A stretch of DNA of 64,000 bases. It comes from Ceratotherium simum simum. Its lineage: Eukaryota > Chordata > Mammalia > Perissodactyla > Rhinocerotidae. A program made the position numbers and the translations under genes. Positions 23,000 through 34,400 of this stretch are shown here, piece after piece. The notes under the pieces were generated by a model, which did not search any database, had not been told where the DNA came from, and worked only from the letters and a program-made list of their open reading frames with translations. How positions within the stretch are numbered: position 1 is the first letter of the stretch; every line of letters starts with the position of its first letter. The stretch is taken from assembly GCF_000283155.1 (NCBI RefSeq), contig NW_004454291.1:1335004-1399003 (forward strand), written 5' to 3'.

Positions 23000-24190
23000 T
23001 GAGTGAAATCCTGGTTAGGACACTTTTGAATAATCAGAGAGAGGCAGGAGGTGGGAGCCCTGGGTAGGGATTACATTGATCCCAGAATGTGGTGTTCAAG
23101 GAGGGGAGACAACAGAGAATTATTGAAAATGGGTAGGGGAGGTGAGGACATCAGGAATCTGGGACGAAGGCAATAAAAGCAGGATAAAGGAACAGAGGAT
23201 AAATGTTGTGATCACTCTACAACTATGCGACTGGACAGTTGAACTCAGCTGGATGGAAAGAAAAGTTGAAAATAATCTAAAGATTAAAAATAATTTTTAA
23301 TTGGTTTTGGAATACCTATGAATGTTGTTATGTCTGATTCCCTCAGTATTCACAAGATATCCCAAGAAATAAATTCTATTCAACTGACTTCGGAGCTGCT
23401 TTTCCCCTCCCAGCCCGCTGACAGGCTCCCGCTTGTGGCAAAACAGGGTATTACCTCTAAGATTCAAGGAACAACCAACCCAAGCGTTAAAAATCTGCCT
23501 CGGACCTTAATGAAATGGAAACAGTAGGTGTAGGGTGTCCGCCGCGGAGCTCCAGGAGGCCGGCGACAGCGAGGGCTGGGTCATCCTGACTGTTTGCCCT
23601 GCAGCAGTAGGCCCAGTTTCCCAAAACTGCACCGGCATATCTACGCAAGAGGGGCCTCCGCTGCCCAACCCTCCTCCCCCGTGGCTGGGGCGCACACAGG
23701 CGGGTTGATCAGCTTGGCACACACATTCCCCTCTGCCAGCGGGGATCCAAATGCAGACAGAGGAGGGGCATGGGACCGTCCCCCGAGGCAGGTGCTTGTC
23801 AGAGTCTGGAATTCAACCTCACTTGCAAGCCAATAAATTAGCCTGACAGTAACACTGTTTCACGGATGCTAGCAGAAGACTGGAGAGCTCTGGGACAGAG
23901 ATAAAGGACTAATGATTATGGCACAGCAAGCAGCATTAACATCATGTTGGCCAGGGTTCCATGGCCCCTAAATCCCAGACAGTAACTCCACAGGCCCGAC
24001 GTGGATGCTCTACAGGCAGCAGGCTTGCAGTGTAGTCAAAGAACACTGAGCTTGGGAAATGCATGCTTTCACAGTGAGCTGTCACAAGCCCGATCTTTTT
24101 CCAAAGGGGATCAGTGGGATCAGTACCTCATCCCTTGAGATTGCTCACTGCAAACAGTACCCTGAGAAACAGCCCGGGTAAAGATCAGAT
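23000..24190. other. Unique sequence inside pseudogene intron
   Basis: GC-rich around 23530-23760 with several CpGs. No repeat, frame or homology to AZGP1 intron 2 seen. Its origin is unclear. Confidence 0.35.
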
Positions 24191-24194
24191 AGGG

Positions 24195-24440
24195 CTTTTT
24201 TTTTTTTTTTTGGTGAGGAAGATTGGCCCTAAGCTAACATCTGTTGCCAACCCTCCTCTTCTTGCTTCAGGAAGATTCACTCTGAGCTAACATCTGTACC
24301 AATCTTCCTCTATTTTGTATGTGGGTTGCGACCACAACATGGCTGACGAATGGTTAGTCGTGCCCGGGATCCGAACCCATGCACCCGGGCCGCTGAAGCG
24401 GAGAGCATGAACTTAACCGCTAGGCCAGGGGACCGGCCCC
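24195..24440 (-). mobile_element. ERE SINE
   Basis: Antisense ERE with a 5' T run and the end 'gaccggcccc'. Flanked by 'agggctttt' and 'agggctttg'. Confidence 0.9.
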
Positions 24441-24444
24441 TCAC

Positions 24445-25335
24445 ACAGGGCTTTGCGTTCCTGGCATGCCCAGTAAGAAGGTGCAGGAAGCTCAAGGCCC
24501 ATGGCAGATTGCCCTTCCCAACCGCACTGTCACCAACTCCTTCCCTCCACCCCGGCCTCTGCACTGGCTCGACGAGTTTTCCGAGTTTTCCGCAGGAGCT
24601 CTGTGACTCACAAGCTGATTGCTCCTACTGGTGAGGCAGGATTGCATCAGAATGGTGCTAACACACTGGTGGACGTGGGACACAGGACAGGTTCAAGATT
24701 CTGGGATACAGCTGCCCACTGCCATACCCATCTGTGTGTGTTTGGAGGTGGGAGGGAGACCCTGTGCAGTGCCACCTTCCATCTACAACACCCCCGGGCA
24801 CTGGCAGTGGCAGCCAGTGTCCCTCATCCCAGATCCCCTCACCACCAGCACCCAGGGCACGCCCTCCTCCTCGTGTCAGGCGTGGGGGAGGGGAGAGCAG
24901 CTATCTTCCTAGGTGAGCTTTCTGGACGAAAGAAGCAGGGGAACATCCTCACTTGCGGTGACCAATGTGGTGACCTGGGGCTCTCATGGCGGGCGTAAGC
25001 CGTGACGGATTGCCTGCCCTTCTCGCTGCGCCCCTTGGCCCTCCTCCTCCTCAGCCATGTGGTTGGTGAGGGTGTGGCTCAGGCCCTCCCTTCCCCAGGG
25101 TCTCTTTGTCTCTGGTGGGTAGCCCTCTCTACCAAGGGGAGGGAGGGTTCTCCTGTCATTGGGCGTCCCTCTCCAGACCCTCTCTCTGGCCCTGGAAAGC
25201 TCCAGGTTGTCCATCAGGTGCAGGAGCAGAGTGATGGGTCATTCAGTCTCTGGAGCCCCTTAGCCAAGGGGTAAGGGGTTTCCTTAGGTGAGGAAATCTC
25301 CCAGAAACTACAGTAAAAACAAACAGAAATAGAAA
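24445..25335. other. GC-rich unassigned interval
   Basis: Open frames on both strands come from base composition; none shows a domain. No repeat recognised. Confidence 0.35.
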
Positions 25336-25339
25336 GTCA

Positions 25340-26760
25340 GAGAGAACAGAAAAGAAAATTAGCCTGGCCGGAATGTCCGACAGCTATACACTACAAGTTC
25401 CATACAGAATTGAGAAGAAAGAATAGACTCATACCAAGGCATATCATTATGATTTCAAAAAGCTAGAGGAAAAAAATCAAAATTTTACAAGCTTACAGAG
25501 GGGACAAAAAAACAAATCACACACTGAAGAATCAGAAATCAGAATGGCTCCAGGTATTTCAAATGCACCAATGAAAGCTAGAAGATAACAGAGCGATGCC
25601 TTCAACCGCTGAAGAAAATTATTTCTAACCTAAAATTCTATACCTAGGCAAACTGTCAATCAGGTGTGAGGGTATAATAAAGACATTTTCAGATATACAA
25701 GCACTCAAAAACTTTACCTCCAGAAGCTTCTTGATAATGTGCTCCATCAAAATGAAAAAGCTGGGGCCAGCCTGGTGGCATAGCGGTTAAGTTCACGCAT
25801 TCCTCTTTGGTAGCCCGGGGTTCGCTGGTTCGGATCCTGGGTGTGGACTTACTCACCGCTCATCAAGCCACGCTGAGGCGGCGCCCCACATAGAAGAGCT
25901 ACAACTCTACAACTATGATACACAACTATGTACTGGGGCTTAGGGGAGAAAAAAGAGGAAGAGTGGCAACAGATGTTAGCGCAGGGCCAATCTTCCTCAA
26001 AAAAAAAATGAAAAAGCTAAGAAAGGAGATGAATATGGTGTCTAGGAAATGGAAGATGCTACACAGATGAGAGATGGAATTCCCAGGATGATGATGACAA
26101 AGGGAGATCCCAGGGGTGGAGAGCAACCTGTCTAAACCTGAGGTTCCTGAAGGTCCTGTGGTGAGATTAACATGGTTGGTGAGGAGTTTGCAGTTGAATA
26201 AGAACATAAAAAAGTAATAACTCTTACCTCCATTGAAAACAAAAAGTTGTGTGGAAAAGCAAAAAATGAGAGTTTACTACATAGCGGAGATGTAAAGGTA
26301 TTACATAGTCTTGATAATGAAAACAATATATACAGATCTAACCAAAATTCTCAGCTATCATATTTATATTAGGAGGATGGATGACGGGAAATGGGCATGT
26401 GTAGTGGAGGCTGGGAAAGGACAGAAGATAAGTCAGCATCTCCCAGACATTGATTTGTCATGCCTAACACCGAAACATCAAGAAAGCATTTTGTTTAGAG
26501 ACAGAAGTAAATATCTCCAAAACACCCAGCTAAAAGATATGGAAATCATTGCGTGAAAAATAAAGAAAAAATATTTTGGAAACCATATTCCTTTGCATAA
26601 ACCAGGCATTGAAAAAATACATATTGTCTTAAGCAAAGAATTTTCACTGGAAAATGATTAACAGAAAATGGAAGGAACTGCAGAAAAAGTATGTAATCGG
26701 AAGTAAAAGTGTGGAAGTTCATTTAAAACAAAACATTTGACTCAAGTCTCAACTGCTTTT
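25340..26760 (+). mobile_element. Old LINE-type repeat (L1M/HAL1-like), interrupted
   Basis: A-rich text with recurring old LINE phrases such as 'taacctaaaattctatacct', 'aaagacattttcagatatac', 'gatgatgacaaagggagatc' and 'gttggtgaggagtttgcagt'. Split by the ERE at 25763. Family uncertain. Confidence 0.5.
25763..26006 (+). mobile_element. ERE SINE with target-site duplication
   Basis: Sense ERE of the long type, with an extra 'tacaactctacaactatgat' segment. A perfect 14-bp duplication 'aaaatgaaaaagct' flanks it (25749-25762 and after the A tail). Confidence 0.92.
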
Positions 26761-27390
26761 ATAGCTTTACAGGATAAAATACGTAATAAATATGAAACAT
26801 TAAAACTTAAAAAACAGGGATGGAGACGATGCCGTGAACAAAGCAGGGCTTGAAGCCAGACCAACTGACTGTGTGTGGGGTCTGGGAGGCCACACCTTCA
26901 GGGCCTCGCACCTTCCAGGGAATGTTGAGAGCTCTGGAGTGAAAACACAAACAAAGCAGGACAGCACCGTGGAGGTGCACCTACAGCGGACAGATTCATC
27001 AGATTCAACAAAGAAATCCCAGCCTGAGTCCCCGTGGACTCTGCAGCCCCGGATACCAATCAGAAGTGGAAAGCAGAGGGTGTCTCAGTGAAGTGGCTCA
27101 GGCCTACCTGGAGGAGGAGGGTCCTGAGATGCTCTGAGGGATCGCCTACTACCTGGACTAATTTTTCTCTTCATCTTGTGTTCTACTCACCAGCATTGAG
27201 CAAGAGAAGGGCCAAGGAACCTTGAGGAGCGGGGACGTAAGTGGATAGATGACCCAGTGGAAGAGAAAGAGGAGGGCTTAGAGGTGTGGAATGGTGTTCC
27301 TCAGAATCCTTCTTAACCCACTAAAAGTACTCTCAAAAGCTCCAGGTTCAGGACAAGGATGGGGACAGGGAAGGACATTGCCAGCCCACT

Positions 27391-27651
27391 GTTTTTTTTT
27401 TTGTTTTATTTTTTTGTGTGTGTGAGGAGATCAGCCCTGTGCTAAGATCTGCCAATCCTCTTCGTTTTTTGCTGAGGAAGACTGGCCCTGGGCTAACATC
27501 CATGCCCATCTTCCTCCACTGTATATGGAACGCCACCACAGCATGGCTTGACAAGCAGTGAGTTGGGTGCGCACCCAGGATCGGAACCGGCGAACCCCGG
27601 GCTGCCGCAGCGGAGCACACGCATTTAACCGCTTGCGCCACCAGACTGGCC
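27391..27651 (-). mobile_element. ERE SINE with target-site duplication
   Basis: Antisense ERE inserted just after the exon 3 remnant. Perfect 12-bp duplication 'tgccagcccact' at 27379-27390 and 27652-27663. Confidence 0.93.
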
Positions 27652-27883
27652 TGCCAGCCCACTCTTGAGGCTCAAGGAAGGACCCTAAGTTTGGGTTTCG
27701 TCCTTGTCCCAAGCTCACCAGGAAAAACTGGCCTGGATAAGCTCCATGGTCCTTTAGTTCTCTCTCACATTAGTATTTCTTTCTTACACCATGTTGAGTG
27801 GGCAATATGTGGAAATGCTGTCTTTGATATTTAGTCATGGAAGAAAAACAAAATAACTCAGAAGGAAGTAACCCAGCCATTGA

Positions 27884-28505
27884 TATTTCAAAGCAACTTC
27901 TGATCCTTTGACCAAATAAAGAAAACATGTGACAGGAGAAAAATTTCAGATCAATGAGGAACTCAAAGTCCACGTGAACAGGCCAGGGCTAAGGCAACCT
28001 GGAATGTGAGATCCCCCCCGCCTGTGACAGGAGAGGTGGGGCAGGGGTGGAGAAGGGGAGGAAACCCCAGAAGACCCAGTCCTGGCCAGGTGTGGGAGAG
28101 GAGGAGAGGGGCACAGAGCCACTCAGATCCCAGAGAAACTTCACAGAGGGATCCAGATTCCAGAGCAAATGTGAAGGCCTAAGACAGCTTGCCAAGAAGA
28201 GGTAAGAGGATGGTTCCTGACCACTTGGGTGTGAGACAGCTGAGAGGGAAGGGCCACAAGGGCCTCAGGTGACCTGGGGTGGGGCCAGGCCATGGGCATC
28301 GACTGGTCACACCAGGGAGGACAGGGGGTCCAGAGAACCAAATGTGGGTCCTTCCACGGTCACCTCCTGCCCACCCAGCAGAGACCACCAACAGATTCTC
28401 CTGCAGGCAGGACTGACTTCAAGTGCAACTTGAAGATGCACCATCCCAGGAGGGCCTCGTCTCCACAAATTATGTCCTTCTTAACAATTCCTCAGTCACG
28501 TTAGA
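27884..28505 (+). repeat. Duplicated block, copy 1 (downstream of pseudogene)
   Basis: Pairs with 37925-38548 at a constant offset of 10043 bp through its core. By eye, 27979-28413 differs from 38022-38456 at only two bases and has no indel. The sides (27884-27978 and 28414-28505) differ at roughly 13-20% of positions. The core contains a donor-like 'aagaagaggtaagagg' at about 28192. Confidence 0.95.
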
Positions 28506-28909
28506 ACAGCATGTTGTTCTGCACCTGGGGGACCCCTCTGCAAACAGCCCATCAGGCCCCAAGGCTGCCTGGAAAGACCTGCATTTCCATGTAACTGGCT
28601 TCCTCTGTATCCTATATGTTGTGTTTTATGCATTAAAAATTATCTTAAGAGTAACTGGCAAGAGAGTAAATGGGGCAAAAGGTTAAGAACTGCTGACCTA
28701 TAAAAGTGTATATTTGGTCAACCTTTGAGACTCTTTTAATACATCTAGGATTAGAGATTAGATGTGTAGCTTTACTGATGGGAAGACAAAATTTCAATTT
28801 ACTCTTCTTATGCATATATCAAATTCTAGAAGCACATAACGTTAGCCTCAATATCTGTTCATCAAAGTCAATGTTTCTAGCTAATTTGCTTTTCAAGATC
28901 TAAATTCAA

Positions 28910-29155
28910 GGGGCCAGCCCAGTGGCGCAAGTGGTTAAGTGCACACGCTCCACTGCGGCGGCCCGGGGTTCGCCGGTTCGGATCCCAGGCGCACACCGAC
29001 GCACCGCTTGTCAAGCCACACTGTGGTGGCGTCCCATATAAAGTAGAGGAAGATGGGCATGGATGTTAGCCCAGGGCCAGTCTTCCGCAGCAAAAAAAGA
29101 GGAGGATTGGCAGATGTTGGCTCAGGGCCGATCTTCCTCACAAAAAAAAAAAAAA
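28910..29155 (+). mobile_element. ERE SINE
   Basis: Sense ERE with a well-kept B box ('ggttcgccggttcggatcc') and A-rich tail. Flanked by 'agatctaaattcaa' and 'agatctgatttcaa'. Confidence 0.92.
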
Positions 29156-29169
29156 GATCTGATTTCAAA

Positions 29170-29880
29170 TAGAGGCTGACCTAATATGTCATGTTTCTTA
29201 TCTTTTACATGAAAGGAGTTTGTAATATTTCCCAGGATCATCTTTCCAAGCAAACTAATCATCTACAATGTGAGGCTAGATCTTTAATAGAAACAAAGAC
29301 AAAAAAAAAAAGAACTACTGACCTAGAGGGATGGGGTATGCAGAGAAGGCAGGCTGTGAGGGAAAAGACACAACAAGTGAAGGTGCCTCATTCACTGGTT
29401 GACATCGGGCACTCACTGGATTGGGGACCTCCAGAACCTGGCTCCAACCTCCCGTTTGAATTTCTCACCCCACCTGCCCAATCCCTCCATCTTCTTCATG
29501 AACTCTGTTTCCACCAAATTGTCCTCAATGACCCTCCAATAGGTCTGGTGCCAACTCTTTTTGTCTTTGCTTATTTACCCATTGATCTATTTTTGTGTTT
29601 TTCGATTGTCTTCTTTCTCCCAGGCACTGGGCTAAAAACTAGGGACAGAAAGATGGACGTGATGGACACCATCCCTGTCCTTATGAAATTTGCCCCCACC
29701 TGCCAACAGAAAGTCCATCCCTGTCCCATGTCCTGCCCACCACATCTCTCGTGAAGCCATTCCTGACGCCATTCCGGATTTGGGTTCCTTCTCGGATGAA
29801 GCTCTCATTGGCACTCACCGTCAGTACCAACCATACAAGATTGGTAGGAATGTCTTGATCACTCTCGGGTATTAGATTTA
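29170..29880. repeat. Diverged L2/L3-like material
   Basis: Phrases 'caggcactgggctaaaaact' (about 29624) and 'gtgaagccattcctgac' (about 29752) look like old LINE or MIR-class tails. The 187-residue frame over this interval has no recognisable domain. Confidence 0.4.
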
Positions 29881-29884
29881 TTAG

Positions 29885-30330
29885 GTTTTTGCAATTAAGT
29901 TATGAAACAATTTTTTGTTGTTAGGTTTTCATCATCAGGCATTATTAGGTTTTTGTCTGTTTCATCCTTATAACTGCAGAAGACAAAAGATTCTTTCCGC
30001 AGTATCATAGAAATTGCCTGATTTTCAGACTGTGCTTTGAGGCAAAAATTTTTGCTTTTGAGTTTATTCTCTTTTTCGTTAAGCTTTTCAGCCCTTTTGG
30101 ACGCAATCTTCCCAGACTTTCTCCTTGAATTCCTCAAGTCTTTCATGCTGTGAAATGGTATTGGGACCTAAAATTTTGTCTTCAATGAGCACTTCATTCC
30201 AGTCAACCACAGGAGATAACTCAGTCAGCTGTTTTACCCTCCACTGCATTCCATGGCAAGAATGTCCCCAAGACAACTGTATTTCCGCTGCCTTCAGCCC
30301 CAATCTGGCCCCATAAGCAGGCCCAGTTTC
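29885..30330 (-). pseudogene. Unidentified coding-like remnant, minus strand
   Basis: Two overlapping minus-strand frames (30303-30088, then 30146-29895) read like one protein broken by a frameshift: VDWNEVLIEDKIL and ERLEEFKEKV, then KRAEKLNEKENKLKSKN and IMPDDENLTTKN. The lysine- and glutamate-rich part suggests a coiled coil. I do not recognise the family. No poly(A) tail is evident at the lower-coordinate end. It may be a processed-gene fragment or chance. Confidence 0.3.
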
Positions 30331-30334
30331 CCGC

Positions 30335-31415
30335 CCTCCATTCCCCTGAGCAGCTGTTGCCTGAAAACAATCTTTGTACCAATTTTGGTATCCGTCAGAA
30401 TCATTAATTGCTAGAAACAGAATCCAATTCTGACTTTAAGCAGAAAATAAACGTATTTATCAGTTAACTCTCAGAATCAATGGAGTGGCAGGAGAAGCAC
30501 AAGCAAAATCACGAGAGGAAACTAGCTGTGTAAACACACGCTGTTGTCAACAGGGGCGCCAGATGCCACCACGTGGACAGATGACACCACCCAGTGGATG
30601 CTGGACACCCACCCCCCCATGGCTACTGCTGCCCCGCTGCGCCCAGGAGTTGCTGAGACAGCCGGAAAGTGTTGTCCGCTGTGCCTGCCTCTTTGCTTCG
30701 CTGGCACGTGACCCTGTGTCCAGGGCAGCAGCACCTGCTTGACTGAAAGCCGTGCACGCCTGTTCCATTGCAAGAGAGGCTGCCAAAAGGGGAACCTGGC
30801 TGTTTCTGCTTCCGTGATGGCAAGGCCTTGATTCCCCAAGCATAGGAAGAGAGGGAGGCAGACGTGAGCATGTCCTCCAGGCAGAACTCTGGTGGGGTGG
30901 GGTGTAGGAGAGTGAGGGTCACACCCTAGGTGGGGTCTACCCAGGCCCAGGCCTTGGACATGCTGAGAGCTCTTCCAGAGGGGAGGGGTGAAGCCTGGTC
31001 TGACAACACTCAAGTCCACCTACTGACCCCAGGGTGGGGATGTCACAATACACTGGAAAGGTGACACACATCCCAGGCATCTGCCACTTACCACACACAC
31101 CCCAGCCCACTGGCATTCTTTCACCTGGGGAATACACAGAGTCCCAGTCCCTGGATCAGCTGTCTCAGCTCTCAATTTGGAGAGCATCCATAGACTCACT
31201 GAGCACAGCCTCTGCCCAGCCTGGCTGGTGCATCCTTTTCTCTCACTGTCAGGGGAGGAGCCCATCTTGGCATTCTCATTGGTTTGTGGATTCACCTCCC
31301 TTGGGCTGGGCTCAAAGTTCAGCCATTCCCATAACTACACCTGGCTTGCTCTCCGAGCAGTTTGCTCCGACCTCCAGGCCCAGGGAAGCCCAGAACCTTC
31401 CAGTCAGGCACTACA
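30335..31415. promoter_or_regulatory. AZGP1: AZGP1 upstream region
   Basis: Unique, moderately GC-rich. An inverted CCAAT box (ATTGG) lies at about 31279-31283, some 140 bp before the AZGP1 ATG. No clear TATA box. No other gene recognised. Confidence 0.4.
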
Positions 31416-31421
31416 AGCACA

Positions 31422-31488
31422 ATGGTGCCTGTCCTGCTGTTCCTGCTGCTCCTTCTGGGTCCTGCTGTCCCCCGGGAGACCCACACCG
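31422..31488 (+). CDS. AZGP1: AZGP1 exon 1: signal peptide
   Basis: Encodes [17 protein letters not shown], a strong signal peptide, then RETHT and one base. By analogy with the human protein, cleavage is after P17. The mature N-terminus would be Arg rather than Gln. Donor ACCG/GTGAGT. Too short to stand out as an open frame. Confidence 0.92.
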
Positions 31489-34400
31489 GTGAGTGGAGAA
31501 GCCAGGAGTGGCTATGGAGAAGAATGGAGGGGAGGTAATGAACGGGATAGGTGGGCTGGGAGAATGGCCCCGGATCCAGCTGGGATTCCCACGTGTACTG
31601 TGGGAGTGGGTATCCAAGGCTGTCAGCTAACTCAGCTCACACCCTTCTAGAATCATTCAGGGAGCCTCTGGACTCATGCTAAATAAGACCTTAAAGAATC
31701 AGAATCTAAAACTCTTAGTTTACAGATGAACAAAACTCAGACCCAGAGAGAAGTGATCTGCTCAGGGTCATGCAGCCAGGACAGAGCAGGAGCCACACAG
31801 GTAGAATCTCTGGTTCCTCCCCTCCTTCCAATGGCTGGATGTACCTGTCTGACTCCCAGGGAAAGAGGGAGCAACCCCAAGGGGCAGATGAGAAGGCAGG
31901 TTAACTAGAGGGAAAGTTCTAGAAGGAAACCCGTTCCCTCACCCCACAGTCAGACACTACTGCAGTGGGCCTGGAAGGCAAGTGACTGGGAAAGGAGCCA
32001 GCTGGAGCTTGGGAAGAACCAGAGTCGGTTCTAGGACAGGGAAATGAGGCTGTTTGTTGGCATACAAAATTTTGAGATGAAGAAATGTAGGCCAACTGTG
32101 CCAGTTTAAAATACATTACATCTACAAACTGTCAGATTATGTGTTTTATGTTAGTTTTACAACAATTAATCACATGTAGAATGTTATCACCTCCTACAGC
32201 AAAATTTGTTTTAGTTGAGGTTCTTCAGAGAAACAGAACTAATAAGATGTATATACAGAGAAAAAGAGAGATTTATTTTAAGGAATTGGCCCACACAATT
32301 GTGGGGGCTGGCAAGTCCCAAATCTGTAGGCCAGAAGGCTGGAGACCCAGAGAAGAGCTGATGTTGCAGTCTTGAGTCTGAAGGCAGTCTGGAGGCAGAA
32401 TTCCTTCTCTGGGGGACATCAGTCTTTTCTCTTGTGGCCTTCAACTGACTGGATGAGACCCACCCACATTATGGAGGGTAATCTGCTTTACTTGAATTCT
32501 ACTGAGTTAAATGTTAATCACACTTAGAAACTAATTAGCAAGAATAATTTCAGTACTTGAACTAGGAATCTGCCATATGACCTCTAACATTATTAACAAC
32601 CAGGTAAGTTATATCATGAATTAATTATGGAAATGTCCCCCTCTCTCAGTCCCTGCCTCCTACCAAAATGCAAGGTACAGCCCTGGGAATTCTGAGATAC
32701 ATCCTGGTCTTACCCTGTGCTGATCCATTCTAGGTCATTTCCTGAGTCTTCTAGTAAATTCTCCTTTCTGCACTTTCTAACTATATATATTTCTCAGGTT
32801 CGGCTAGGCTATGCTCCAGTAATAAAGTTTTTAGTGGCTTAACCCAACAAATGTTTACTTCTTGCTCATGTAAAATTGACTACAGATCAGGAAACTTTCC
32901 TTTCCTCCATGGGGTGACTCAGGGATCCAGGCTGTTTGCATCTTGAGATTCTTCTGTTTCATCCTGTGGCCTCCACACTCATCACCTAAAGGGAAGAGAG
33001 ACAGATGGGGCAAATTAGCTCACAGGGCCTCAGACCAGAAGAAAGACATCACTTCCCTTTTGACAGAATTCAGTCACATGGTCCCAACATACCTACAAAG
33101 AGGCTGAAAAATACTATTTTTTTATGTGCCAAGAAGAGGAAACAACGTAGTGAAGACACAGACGGGTCTCTGAAATATCATCCCCAGAAAAGAAGTAGAG
33201 CCCTTTCACTCGAGTGAGACTCCAGTGGTGTGAGGCTGACATCAGGGTGGAGAGAGCTGGGGAGGAAGAGGCCCAATAACCAGGTCTCCCCTCCTGGTCC
33301 TCTGCTGTCCCACATTGGGACTCCCCTTCGTGCACCCCACACCTCAAAGTCTTCTCTTTTGCAGGGCCTTACTCTCTGAGCTTCCTCTACACGGGTCTGT
33401 CCAGGCCCAGTGAGGGCTTCCACAGCTTCCAGGCCATTGCCTACCTCAATGACCAGCCCTTCTTCCGCTATGATAGTGAGGGCAGGAAGGCTGAGCCCCT
33501 GGGCCCGTGGAGCCACGTGGAAGGAATGGAGGACTGGGAGAAGGAGAGTGAACTTCAGAAGGCCAGGGAGGACATCTTCATGGTGACCCTGAAAGACATC
33601 ATGGACTATTACAAGGACAGAGAAGGTTAGTGAACTACAGACCGCTGGGGTGGAGGGTCTTAGCTCAAAAGGCAGCCCCACAATTGTGAGTGGAAAGGGG
33701 TCAGCAGGATAGAAATAATCCCCATCCCAAAGGAGGAACGGGAAGCACAAGCAGAAACACACAGACATTTCTGCCTTCCCCCCATCCCACAACACATCTG
33801 CTTTCCTCCTCCCCATCACGTCCCCCACCCTCACTCCCAGGCCTCAACTCCAACAGGAGGTGATGGCAAAGTCAGCTCTTACCCAGGCACATCCGACGTC
33901 TCAGCTCCACACCCCCACCTGTCTGAGGCTCACCGCATTTTAGAAGGTGTCAGACTCACCCCTGCCCAGGGATGTTGGGTGGAGGGTGAGCCAGCCTTGG
34001 GGTCAGTCTGACCTGGGTTTATGCAGTGGCCCTGCCAGTCACTAGCTGTTTCACAGTGAACGTGTTTCTTAGTTATCTGGTCTGAATCTGCAAAAACTGG
34101 AGCATTGAGACCTGCCTTCAAGACATTTCATAAAACTTGTTCATGAAAATTCCATGAAGGCTAGAACATAGTCTGTCTTAATCTCCCCTGTAGCCCCATC
34201 ACCTAGGACAGCCAATAATACTCGCTCACATGAAATTTGCTGATTGGTTGAGAGGAAGTACCTAGCACAAACCAGGGCCCATACAGAGAGCTCAGTAAGG
34301 ACTGAATTCAGGACCACGGACGGTTAGAGTTACATGGAATCCTAAAGACCCTCTGTCCATCAGGAGCAAACTCGAGAGGGGTCACCTGGACTATGGTTTG

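Larger units (their letters stand above)
21432..27164 (+). pseudogene. AZGP1-like tandem pseudogene (exon 2 and exon 3 remnants)
   Basis: Exon 2 remnant at 21432-21680 follows an acceptor-like 'ccactttttcag'. It matches AZGP1 exon 2 through 'acatcttcatggtgacc' but has an in-frame TAG where AZGP1 reads GACTAT, is about 12 nt short, and its donor is GC instead of GT. Exon 3 remnant at about 26885-27164 keeps 'aacaaagaaatcccagcct' and 'ggctcaggcctacctggagg' but is frameshifted and has TGA stops. Intron 2 homology runs through about 22130, and a MIR sits at the same relative place (22760) as in AZGP1 (34765), so this was a genomic duplication rather than a retrocopy. No exon 1 or exon 4 is recognisable. 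The intron is enlarged by a LINE-like element and EREs. It may correspond to the human AZGP1P1 locus. Confidence 0.88.

Noticed and set aside
27989..28391. Identical minus-strand peptides predicted at 28.0-28.4 kb and 38.0-38.4 kb
   Set aside because: The identity reflects the near-identical DNA tract. The predicted peptides are proline- and serine-rich without a domain or a consistent frame advantage.
29191..29754. 187-residue plus-strand frame
   Set aside because: No recognisable domain. It overlaps old repeat-like text. No splice or promoter evidence.
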